The notes beneath the pieces were generated by a model. It was not told the origin of the DNA. It saw only the letters and a list, made by a program, of their open reading frames with translations, and searched no databases. From positions 930,001 to 994,000 of the forward strand of contig NSGV01000001.1 of the NCBI GenBank assembly GCA_002300355.1: DNA of 64,000 nucleotides, read 5' to 3'. The translations under genes and the position numbers were made by a program. The stretch comes from Streptomyces sp. TLI_235 (GTDB lineage Bacteria > Actinomycetota > Actinomycetes > Streptomycetales > Streptomycetaceae). Of the stretch, positions 51,031 through 57,707 are shown piece by piece (the first letter of the stretch is position 1; each line of letters opens with the position of its first letter).

Positions 51031-51407
51031 CACGCCGCCCCGGCCTTCCGGGCGGCCTTGGCGGCCTCGCGCTTGAGGGTGCGGCGCTCGTCGGCGGTGA
51101 GCCCGCCGAAGATGCCGTACGGCTCATTGCGGTCCAGGGCGAGGGCCAGACACATCTGCCGCACCGGGCAGCCGGCGCACACCATCTTCGCCCGGCGGAC
51201 CGCGAACTCACTGGCCGCCGGGTCGGCGTCCGGGTCGTCCACGTCGGGCTCGGCGTAGAACAGGTTCGGGTCCACGCCCTGGCAGGCGGCGCCGCGCAGG
51301 TCGCCGTCCGGGGACGGGACGATCTCCACGGCCAGCGAGCCGGTCGGTCGGGCGGTCAGGTGCGGGTGGGCGGTGCCGCGCAGGCCGCGACGGACGAAGC
51401 GGGTCAT
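51030..51407 (-). CDS. WhiB-family iron-sulfur regulator
   Basis: This 125-residue protein has the four-cysteine layout GAACQGVDPNLF, then VCAGCPVRQMCLALALD. The turn is YGIFGGLTADERRTL, close to the G-V-W-GG motif that contacts sigma factor HrdB/SigA, and a basic tail follows. WhiB-like proteins hold a 4Fe-4S cluster and steer transcription. Its presence in the transfer operon suggests coupling of transfer to redox state or development. It overlaps both neighbours. Confidence 0.9.
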   Translation of the reverse strand: MTRFVRRGLRGTAHPHLTARPTGSLAVEIVPSPDGDLRGAACQGVDPNLFYAEPDVDDPDADPAASEFAVRRAKMVCAGCPVRQMCLALALDRNEPYGIFGGLTADERRTLKREAAKAARKAGAA

Positions 51408-51649
51408 CACGCGGCCGCCTTCCACACCAGTGCCCGGCGCCGCTCGGCCGTGCGCATCAGCGCCTTGGCGTAGCGGGCGGGCTCGGGGGCGAGGTCGCGC
51501 AGCACGTCCCGGGCGACGTCGAGGCGCACCACCGTGTCGGTGGCCGTCTCGCCGTCGGCGCCGGCGAACAGCTCGATGTCGATGCCGAGGGCCAGCTCGG
51601 CGAATTCGGAGGCCGTGGCGGCCTCCTGGCCTGCGACAATCAGCCGCAT
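51407..51649 (-). CDS. Hypothetical protein, 80 aa, first gene of the transfer operon
   Basis: I do not recognise this protein (MRLIVAGQEAATASEFAELALGIDIELF, then TDTVVRLDVARDVLRDLAPEPARYAKAL). It is helical with no membrane segment. Its stop overlaps the whiB ATG (TGATG). It is the first gene after the boxA leader, 284 nt downstream of that motif. Confidence 0.65.
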   Translation of the reverse strand: MRLIVAGQEAATASEFAELALGIDIELFAGADGETATDTVVRLDVARDVLRDLAPEPARYAKALMRTAERRRALVWKAAA

Positions 51650-51932
51650 GGGTCTACCTCGTTCCAGTCGATGGGGGTGGGCCCGAGGGCCGCCGCGCGA
51701 TTCCTTGGCCGGGAGCGCGGCGGCCCGACTCGGGCCATGGCCGCTCGCATCGCGAGCGGTGGTTCCCCGATCGCCCGCGAGCGCGGGACAGATCGGAGTC
51801 GAAGATCAGAGGTGGCTGTGCAGGGGCTTCGCCGGGCCCGCCGCTGCCGCGACGGCCGGTCCCGAGCCCGAATCGGGCGCGCCATCATCACTGTCTGGCG
51901 CCAGCAGGTGGACATCACCCGGTCCACACGGA

Positions 51933-51985
51933 GACGGGAAAGAGCCCGTCACGCACCCTGTTGAGTTCTCAAGGAACAAGCACTT
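51933..51985 (-). promoter_or_regulatory. rRNA-like boxA antitermination leader with adjacent hairpin
   Basis: On the minus strand, CTTGTTCCTTGAGAACTCAA (51981-51962) is followed by CAGGGTGCG. This matches the boxA-containing sequence typical of actinobacterial rRNA operon leaders. Directly downstream, GACGGG-ctcttt-CCCGTC (51950-51933) forms a hairpin. It precedes the 11-kb minus-strand operon and may allow read-through of internal hairpins. Confidence 0.6.
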
Positions 51986-52105
51986 CCTTCGGGGGGCTGT
52001 CACCCCACCCCTCCGGGCGTATTTGCACAGCTCAGGGCAGCCCAAAGAAGGCCCAGAGCTGAGAGAGGGAGGGTCGACCGCTCGTGCTTCGAGCGGCCCG
52101 CCTGA

Positions 52106-52140
52106 CATCTAGAGTGCTCTAGATGAATCTAGGTCGTCAA
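52106..52140. promoter_or_regulatory. Candidate GntR operator overlapping the transfer-operon promoter
   Basis: CATCTAGA-gtgc-TCTAGATG (52106-52125) is perfectly palindromic, and CTAGAT-ga-ATCTAG (52119-52132) overlaps it. A minus-strand TTGACG (complement of 52135-52140) lies beside them. This is the expected layout for a KorSA-like repressor of transfer genes. Confidence 0.55.
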
Positions 52141-52191
52141 GCCCTATCGCCCTAGACGTGTTAGGGCGCTCCAGGGCTTAGGCTTGAAGGC

Positions 52192-52572
52192 ATGACTCTT
52201 GTGCAGGATGAGCGGGCGCCGTACGTGCAGGTGGCGGACATCCTCCGGGCAGAGATCGCCTCGGGGGTGTACGAGCCCGGCGCGAAGCTGCCTTCCGTGA
52301 AGAAGCTTGCGGAGCGGTTCGGAATCGCCGAGATGACCGTGCACAGCGGTCTGCGGGTGCTCCGCGAGGAAGGGCTGATCGTGGCTAGCCCGGGCCGCGG
52401 CACCTTCGTTCGACGTGACGTGGACCCGAAGGCGCTTGACGTGGTCGCCACCTCGGCGGCGGGTGGCGATATTCGGAGCCAGGTGGAACATCTCGCCTCC
52501 CAGGTGGAGCAGTTGGTTGCGCGGGTTGCGGAACTTGAACGGCGAGTAGTCGGTTCGTCCGTTCCTGACTAA
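52192..52572 (+). CDS. GntR-family regulator (KorSA-like)
   Basis: This 126-residue protein has a GntR winged helix: YVQVADILRAEIASGVYEPG, LPSVKKLAERFGIAEMTVHSGL and GLIVASPGRGTFVRRD. A short coiled coil (VEHLASQVEQLVARVAELER) replaces the usual ligand domain. The KorSA repressor of pSAM2 has this size and type and holds transfer and excision genes silent. A TAGGCT box ends 7 bp before the ATG, so the mRNA is probably leaderless. Confidence 0.85.
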   Translation: MTLVQDERAPYVQVADILRAEIASGVYEPGAKLPSVKKLAERFGIAEMTVHSGLRVLREEGLIVASPGRGTFVRRDVDPKALDVVATSAAGGDIRSQVEHLASQVEQLVARVAELERRVVGSSVPD

Positions 52573-52600
52573 CCATCGGATAGCCGCGAGTGATCCACTA

Positions 52601-52653
52601 GTGACAGCAGCGGTGTCGCGGGGGTGACACAGGGGGTGTCACTGGCCTGTCAC
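52601..52653. repeat. Four GTGACA/TGTCAC motifs upstream of the XRE-type gene
   Basis: GTGACA at 52601 and 52624 and TGTCAC at 52637 and 52648 lie within 53 bp, ending 69 bp before the regulator ATG. It is the same motif family as upstream of xis-int. Confidence 0.6.
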
Positions 52654-52721
52654 CCCCTGCTGTCCATGCGATTTGCAGTGCCAGACTCAGAGCAAGCACC
52701 ATCCCCACAGGGAGGGCACCA

Positions 52722-53960
52722 ATGAGCTTGGACAGGCCCGCATGGGCGCGCCGCATGACCGCCGAGCGGGACGCCCGCGGCTGGTCGCAGACCGACGCCA
52801 TCGGGGCGTTGAGGGCGCACTCGCCGAAGACGCTGCCGGAAGACCCGACGATGCTTCGGCAGTGGAAGCGTTGGGAGTCGGGCGAGGTCGTGCCGAGCGA
52901 GTTCTACCAGCCGCTCATTGCTGCAACCTTCGGGACGGTCACGCACGCGCTCTTTCCAGTGGCCGGCCGGCGGGATGGTAACGCCGAGATCGTCGCGGCG
53001 AGCGGGATGGAGACGCTCGAAATCGTCAGCCGCCTCCAAGCCTCTGACGTGGACAACGCAACGATGGAGGCGCTCCGCATTACCACCGACCGGCTCTGTT
53101 CGGAGTACGCCTTGCTCCCCAGCGCACAGCTCGCCCTCGAAGGGCGTCAATGGCTCAAGCGAGTGGTTGGACTCCAGGGGCAGCGGCTCACGCTTGCCCA
53201 GCACCGCGAGGTGCTGGCCATGTCCGGCTGGCTGGCGCTGCTGGTGGGCTGCGTCGAGTACGACATGGGAGACAAGCGAGCTGCGGAGTCCACTCGTCGG
53301 GCAGCGCTCTCGCTCGGGGCCGAAGCCGAGCATGCCGGGATCGCGGGCTGGGCACACGAGATGCGCGCCTGGTTCGCACTGACGACGGGGGACTACCGGG
53401 GGGTTATTGCCGCCTCCAAAGCGGGTGCCGAGGTGGCGGCGCACCAGGGCGTGGCCGTTCAGCTTGCCGCTCAGGAAGCGAAAGCGTGGGCACGGCTCGG
53501 CGACCGGCGCCAAGCCGAGGTCGCCCTTGATCGCGGTCGGCGGCTGCTCGAAGGCATGCCGTATCCGGAGAACCTGGACAACCACTTCGTCGTGGATCCC
53601 GCGAAGTACGACTTCTACGCCATGGACTGCTACCGGATGCTCGGCGAGAACAAGCTCGCCACCGCCCTGGCAGAGGAAGTCATCCGCGCCAGTACCGACT
53701 ACGACGGCACGGAGCGCTCACCCATGCGCATCGCCGAGGCGCGGCTAACGCTGGGCGTTGTTGCTGCCCGCGATGGTGACTTGGAGAGTGCCCTGAACTA
53801 CGGGGAATGGGCCCTGAGGGGTGAACGGCAGTCGCTTCCGTCTCTCTTGGCTGTCAGCCGAGAACTCGCGAGCGTAGTCAGCGAGGAATATGGAGGCGAG
53901 CCAGGCACGCAGGCCTACCTTGATCACCTGACCGCCTTGAGCGGAGGGAGGCGGCCGTAG
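52722..53960 (+). CDS. XRE-type HTH regulator with TPR-like C-terminal domain
   Basis: This 412-residue protein has an N-terminal HTH region (AWARRMTAERDARGWSQTDAI, then MLRQWKRWESGEVVPSEFY). About 300 helical residues resembling TPR follow (AGWAHEMRAWFALTTGDYRG, VQLAAQEAKAWARLGDRRQA, GVVAARDGDLESALNYGEWA). Similar HTH-TPR proteins regulate AICE and development genes in streptomycetes and may bind signalling peptides. Base composition is visibly lower in GC than the flanks. GTGACA motifs upstream may be its own operator. The ATG at 52722 has a gggagg ribosome-binding site. Confidence 0.82.
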   Translation: MSLDRPAWARRMTAERDARGWSQTDAIGALRAHSPKTLPEDPTMLRQWKRWESGEVVPSEFYQPLIAATFGTVTHALFPVAGRRDGNAEIVAASGMETLEIVSRLQASDVDNATMEALRITTDRLCSEYALLPSAQLALEGRQWLKRVVGLQGQRLTLAQHREVLAMSGWLALLVGCVEYDMGDKRAAESTRRAALSLGAEAEHAGIAGWAHEMRAWFALTTGDYRGVIAASKAGAEVAAHQGVAVQLAAQEAKAWARLGDRRQAEVALDRGRRLLEGMPYPENLDNHFVVDPAKYDFYAMDCYRMLGENKLATALAEEVIRASTDYDGTERSPMRIAEARLTLGVVAARDGDLESALNYGEWALRGERQSLPSLLAVSRELASVVSEEYGGEPGTQAYLDHLTALSGGRRP

Positions 53961-53994
53961 GTATTCCCGCCCTGCAACAGGGTCTGAAACGACA

Positions 53995-54024
53995 GAGGCC
54001 CCGCCTGGTGACAGGCGTGGCCTC
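53995..54024 (+). terminator. Terminator after the XRE-type regulator
   Basis: GAGGCC-cc-GCCTG pairs with CAGGC-gt-GGCCTC across a GTGA loop and is followed by tt. Confidence 0.7.
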
Positions 54025-54248
54025 TTGGCTGGCCACAGTTTGTGTTTTGTATGCGCTGACGTTGACACCGGTATGTACTGGCTGAGCGTCACACCTGTCA
54101 CTCTGTCACTAGACCCCGTCTGAAATGGGAAATGGCAAGGAGCCTTTATGCCGTCGAGAGCGGATCGGCACTGCAAGAAGAGGGCCTGCCCGCATTGCTG
54201 GGCGGCCTCTATCACGTCGGGAGTCGCCGAAACGTGGCCCTTTGCGCG
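54025..54248. other. Intergenic region between the XRE-type and kinase genes with TGTCAC pair
   Basis: TGTCAC occurs at 54096 and 54104, with a related CGTCAC at 54087. A short plus-strand frame from ATG 54148 (aaggag upstream, C-K-K-R-A-C-P-H-C-W near its start) runs into the antisense of the kinase gene; I do not accept it as a gene. Confidence 0.4.
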
Positions 54249-56051
54249 TCAGCCGCTCAATGCTGCGGACGACACCGTGCCGCCGGGCAGCTTCGAGCCG
54301 TCCGCCATGATCAGCGTGCACATCACGTACCGGAATCCCTCATTCCACAGAGACTCGCTCGCCACCCAAGCCTTGGTGAAGTGGATGTCATTCTGGTAGG
54401 TCCCGTACTCCTGCACGCAGAGTTTGTCGAATTCCTCATCCGCCGACTGGTACGCAAAATTCGCGGGTGGATCGACGAAGCCTAGGACCTGCTCTTGGTG
54501 CGGCGCGTTGCAGTCCGCGAGGAGCCTGTGAACGCTGTTGTCCTGCTGGGTCTGCGTATCGAAACAGTCACCGACTGAGGTGTTGGGAAAGAAGAGTCGA
54601 TCGCCGGTATGCCTGAAGGCGCCCACCGGCCCGATGATTCCGTCGACCTTTCCAAAAACGAGGCAGGGCATGGCGCGCACGCCGCTCTCCCAGCCCTGTT
54701 TGCTCGGCGGAAGCGCATATGACTGGGCGTCTGCCAGCGACTGGACGGTGGCACGCAGCCGCGTATCGCAGATGGCATTTCCGTTTCGCGTCGCATCGTC
54801 AAGCGAGTTCACGTTGGCCACATCGACCACCTGACCATCCAAGTCATCTTTGCTGCAGTTCAGGAGGCCGAGCTTGGGCTGCCCTTGGAACTTCGGCCCG
54901 CCCCACACAGCGGATACGCAGTCGCCTGGCTTCAGTTCCTGCTTCAGACCCACGGCGTCCCCGTACGGCAGCACCGGCCCGGTGGGCTTCGGGGGCTCCG
55001 GCTTACTCGAGTCTCGGAACAGGGCGGATGCCGCCCACACGGCGCCGCCCAGGACGAGTGCAGCGGCCACGGCGATGGCTACGATTCGGCTGGCCGGTAG
55101 CTTACGACGGGGTTTGGGTTCCGGTTCCGGCGAAGGAGGCACATTCGTGATGGTGGGCTGTGGCGGCGGTGACGGAGGAGGGGCGATTACCTCAGCGAGC
55201 TTCTCAGCCGCCTTCTGTCCCGTCATCCGTTCCGCCGGGTCCTTGGCCAATAGGCCCTTCAGGACGGGTGCCAAGGGCCCTGTGATGTCGGCTGGCAGTT
55301 GGGGTTCCTCGGATAGCAGCGCGACCAGGGCGGCGGTATCGGTGTCCGCGTCAAAGGGGCCTTGGCCCATGACTGCGAAATACAGTGTGGCGCCGAGGGA
55401 GAATAAGTCGGACTCCGCACTGGGTTCCTCGCCGCGCGCCCGCTCCGGGGCCATGTAGCTGAGTGTCCCCAGGACCCCGATCGGCGCGGTGAGCCGCGGC
55501 TCACCCGAGGCCGGCTCCAGCGCGATGCCGTAATCCGCCAGCAGCACCTGCCCCTCCTCCACCGGGAACGATGCCCGCGGTGCGACACTCGTCAGCAGAA
55601 CGTTGGCTGGTTTGACGTCCCGGTGCAGGATGCCTAGTCGGTGGCCCTCCATCAAGGCATCGAGAACCGCTAAGCCGATGCGCGCGACCTCTGCGGTCGG
55701 CAGCGGTCCGCGCTCGCGCACGAGGGCATCCAGGTCCGTCGCACCGGGCACGTACTCCATGACAATCCAGGGCAGACCGCCCTCCTCGAAGATGTCGTGA
55801 ACCGTGGCGACATGCGGATGGTTCCGCAGCCTGGCGGCATGCTGCGCCTCCCTGCGGGCCCTGGCGATACGCGCACTCATCTCCGACTCTGGCAGGTCCG
55901 GCGGGACGTCGATCTCCTTGAGTGCAACATCGCAGGCCAGCATCTCGTCATGGGCGAGCCAGACCCGCCCCATTCCTCCGATGCCGAGCCGCCGCATCAG
56001 TGTGTAGCGCCCTGCGAGCACCCGTCCGGTTTCGTCTTCGGCTCCTGTCAT
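54249..56051 (-). CDS. Membrane Ser/Thr protein kinase (Hanks type), AICE cargo
   Basis: In this 600-residue protein, the kinase domain has GIGGMGRVWLAHDEML, the ATP lysine in VALKEI, HRDVKPANVLL, ADYGIA in place of DFG and SYMAPERARG. A Pro-rich linker, one membrane helix (IVAIAVAAALVLGGAVWAA) and an extracellular domain follow. The last has paired cysteines around a repeated pattern (GDCVSAVW, NCSKDDL, GDCFD, DCNAPHQEQVLGFVDP), like septum-formation-type sensor domains. No PASTA repeats are present. Kinases on mobile elements can serve host signalling or phage defence; the role here is open. The start is ATG 56051. Confidence 0.88.
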   Translation of the reverse strand: MTGAEDETGRVLAGRYTLMRRLGIGGMGRVWLAHDEMLACDVALKEIDVPPDLPESEMSARIARARREAQHAARLRNHPHVATVHDIFEEGGLPWIVMEYVPGATDLDALVRERGPLPTAEVARIGLAVLDALMEGHRLGILHRDVKPANVLLTSVAPRASFPVEEGQVLLADYGIALEPASGEPRLTAPIGVLGTLSYMAPERARGEEPSAESDLFSLGATLYFAVMGQGPFDADTDTAALVALLSEEPQLPADITGPLAPVLKGLLAKDPAERMTGQKAAEKLAEVIAPPPSPPPQPTITNVPPSPEPEPKPRRKLPASRIVAIAVAAALVLGGAVWAASALFRDSSKPEPPKPTGPVLPYGDAVGLKQELKPGDCVSAVWGGPKFQGQPKLGLLNCSKDDLDGQVVDVANVNSLDDATRNGNAICDTRLRATVQSLADAQSYALPPSKQGWESGVRAMPCLVFGKVDGIIGPVGAFRHTGDRLFFPNTSVGDCFDTQTQQDNSVHRLLADCNAPHQEQVLGFVDPPANFAYQSADEEFDKLCVQEYGTYQNDIHFTKAWVASESLWNEGFRYVMCTLIMADGSKLPGGTVSSAALSG

Positions 56052-56329
56052 GGTCAACAAGGTAGGCCGAGCGAAGAATCAGGACAAACAGTGCATGTCA
56101 ATCAGGCGATGCCTACGAGCGCCCCGGCCCAGTCGACGCAGGCCTGGCAGGGCCGAGAGGCCGCCCACTCGGAGATCGTCCCGGCTCGGCAGGGGCCGGG
56201 CCGCCCGGGCACGGGCCGATCCGCGACTTGATTGCTGCATCTCGCAGTAGATGTTGTCAGCGAGCAGCACCCTTGGAATCTGCTCGTGCTGGTCCTCACA
56301 CTCGCCGGGTTAACGAGGTCAGCTGTCGT

Positions 56330-56423
56330 GTGACAGCCGCGGATGCCCCTTCACTGTCACTGCTGTCACTCTGTCACTGCGTAGCTGCTGAGCTGGGAAA
56401 TCGCCAGTGACACCCCAGTGACA
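56330..56423. repeat. Cluster of six GTGACA/TGTCAC motifs near the right end
   Basis: GTGACA at 56330, 56407 and 56418 and TGTCAC at 56355, 56364 and 56372. A further TGTCAC at 56702 touches attR. The cluster is 280 bp upstream of the kinase gene and 160 bp from the right arm sites. The rest of the gap 56052-56709 holds no gene; TTGACA on the minus strand (56101-56096) may be the kinase -35. Confidence 0.6.
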
Positions 56424-56584
56424 GTCGCGGGCCGGGGCGTCACCGCGGCGGGGTCGAGCTCCCAATTTCTCAGTCTCTCCAATGGAACCTGGAGGCACCG
56501 GTACCGGAGGTGCAGTCCTCGTGGACAGCAACCTGTCGAGCCCTGGTCCGACCCGGCGGGTCTACGACGAGTCACTCGCTCCCT

Positions 56585-56602
56585 GGGCCGTCTGTGGGCC
56601 GT
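56585..56602. promoter_or_regulatory. Right integrase arm-type sites
   Basis: GGGCCGT at 56585-56591 and 56596-56602, 11 bp apart, repeat the left-end pair, including the flanking ctgggccgtct. Confidence 0.55.
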
Positions 56603-56709
56603 GCGAGGGCGGTCGGTAGCGCACACTGCTGACAGCCGACGGCCAGTCATCGCAGGTCATCGAGACATGCGGGTGCAGCACTGCTGGTCACATCGGAGGC
56701 GTGTCACTC

Positions 56710-56737
56710 CTGGTACTACTGGCAGACGCTTCTGTGA
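56710..56737 (+). other. attR core repeat
   Basis: ctggtactactggc followed by agacgcttctgtga encodes WYYWQTLL-stop, a synonymous and near-synonymous copy of the VKOR end. It marks the right boundary of the element. Confidence 0.8.
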
Positions 56738-56811
56738 ACCGCGCTGACCTGCTCAAACATCGCTGAATCAACCTGGCGGGGCATTTTCGGGGCACATTGA
56801 CCCCGCCGGGC

Positions 56812-57015
56812 TTACACAGCCATCAGAACCCCGCCCGGAGCGGGCACATCAGCCGCAAACAGCGCCCTGCTGATCGCGGCGCGTGCCCGCTCATCACTCT
56901 TGGGCATGAGGTGCACGTAGGTCCGCAGAGTGAAGGCCCCATCGGCGTGCCCCAGGCAGGCGGCGAGGTCCTTGATCGAGCAGCCGCCGTCGATCAGTGC
57001 GGAGACGAAGGCGTG
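56812..57015 (-). pseudogene. Remnant of a second tyrosine integrase (C-terminal 67 codons)
   Basis: Read on the minus strand, the fragment gives RHAFVSALIDGGCSIKDLAA, then LGHADGAFTLRTYVHLMPKS and a normal end with TAA at 56812. It contains the last catalytic His and the nucleophile Tyr of a tyrosine recombinase but nothing upstream. It differs from the element's own integrase. Just beyond its stop, CGGGGCA at 56777 and 56788 (11 bp apart) look like arm sites of that lost element. The upstream edge runs into a FadR gene near 57015-57022. Confidence 0.75.
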
Positions 57016-57664
57016 CCGTGGTGCTGACGTGCATCAGGGCGGCGGCCTGGGCGAGGTTCGGGTCGCGGGCGGCCAGCGCGTTGAGGATCGCCCGGTGCTC
57101 GGCGACGGCACGCCCGGCCGCGTCGGCGTCGACCAGGCCGCGCCAGACGCGGGCCCGCAAGGTGCGTCCGGAGATGTGTTCCAGCAGGGTGGCCAGGGTC
57201 TCGTTGCCGGTGGCGCGGCCGACCGCCCGGTGGAAGGCCGCGTCGTGCCGGTTCAGCAGCTCGACGTCGTCCTGTGCCGCGCGCATCGCCTCCAGGTGCC
57301 GTTCCACCTCGGCGAGGTCCGCGTCGGTGATCCGGGTCGCGGCCAGCGCGGTCGCGACCGGCTCGAAGAGCCTGCGCACCTCGGTGAGTTCGAGGACCGT
57401 GTCGCCCTGGAGCAGGTCGACCGCGCCGCCCAGGCCCACCAGCAGCAGGCCGGGCGCCAGGCTGGTGACGTAGGTGCCGTCGCCCCGTCGGATCTCCAGG
57501 ACCCGGGCGACGACGAGTGCCTTGACCGCCTCCCGCATCGGGTTCCGCGAGAGCCCGAGTTCGGCCGCGAGCTGCTGCTCCGGGGGCAGTTCGGCCCCGG
57601 GGAGCAGCTCGCCGTCCCGGATCCGCCGGCGGATCCGGGCGATGGCCTTGTCGGTCAGTGACAC
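56894..57664 (-). CDS. FadR-type GntR regulator with a foreign C-terminus
   Basis: This 256-residue frame has a GntR winged helix (RIRRRIRDGELLPGAELPPE, QLAAELGLSRNPMREAVKAL, VLEIRRGDGTYV). The FadR-C helical domain (VRRLFEPVATALAATRI, RHDAAFHRAVGRATGN, AEHRAILNALAARD) carries the usual metal-binding His. The native protein should continue after AAALMHVSTT. Instead, from about residue 214 the sequence is the integrase remnant read out of frame (RLRLRTDRRRLLDQG onward). The final helix is therefore missing, and function is doubtful. The GTG start is at 57664. Confidence 0.75.
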   Translation of the reverse strand: MSLTDKAIARIRRRIRDGELLPGAELPPEQQLAAELGLSRNPMREAVKALVVARVLEIRRGDGTYVTSLAPGLLLVGLGGAVDLLQGDTVLELTEVRRLFEPVATALAATRITDADLAEVERHLEAMRAAQDDVELLNRHDAAFHRAVGRATGNETLATLLEHISGRTLRARVWRGLVDADAAGRAVAEHRAILNALAARDPNLAQAAALMHVSTTARLRLRTDRRRLLDQGPRRLPGARRWGLHSADLRAPHAQE

Positions 57665-57707
57665 GGCGACAAACCAACAGGGAATCCGACGGGTCGGCCC
57701 CGCCCGC

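Larger units (their letters stand above)
51650..52191. other. Control region between the minus-strand operon and gntR
   Basis: This 542-bp gap has no gene that I can support. It contains, from right to left, the GntR promoter, TCTAGA palindromes overlapping a minus-strand TTGACG, and an rRNA-like boxA with a following hairpin. The left 280 bp is a GC-rich leader without clear motifs. Confidence 0.6.
38655..56737. mobile_element. AICE (actinomycete integrative and conjugative element), about 18.1 kb, integrated in the VKOR gene
   Basis: The boundaries are imperfect 28-bp direct repeats (24 of 28 identical; first 14 bp exact) at the VKOR stop codon and at 56710-56737. Inside are a tyrosine integrase and Xis at the left end. 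A primase-polymerase replication module with SSB and a clamp-like protein follows. Then come an FtsK/SpoIIIE-type TraB, Spd-like membrane proteins, WhiB, a KorSA-like GntR and an XRE regulator. A Ser/Thr kinase is the apparent cargo. This matches the prim-pol (RepPP) class of AICE: transfer as double-stranded DNA through TraB alone. Genes from 38.7 to 51.6 kb form one long minus-strand unit. Confidence 0.88.

Noticed and set aside
54125..54485. A small plus-strand gene with a CxxC-like motif between the XRE-type regulator and the kinase
   Set aside because: It has a plausible ribosome-binding site but runs deep into the antisense of the kinase gene and its later residues match no coding pattern.
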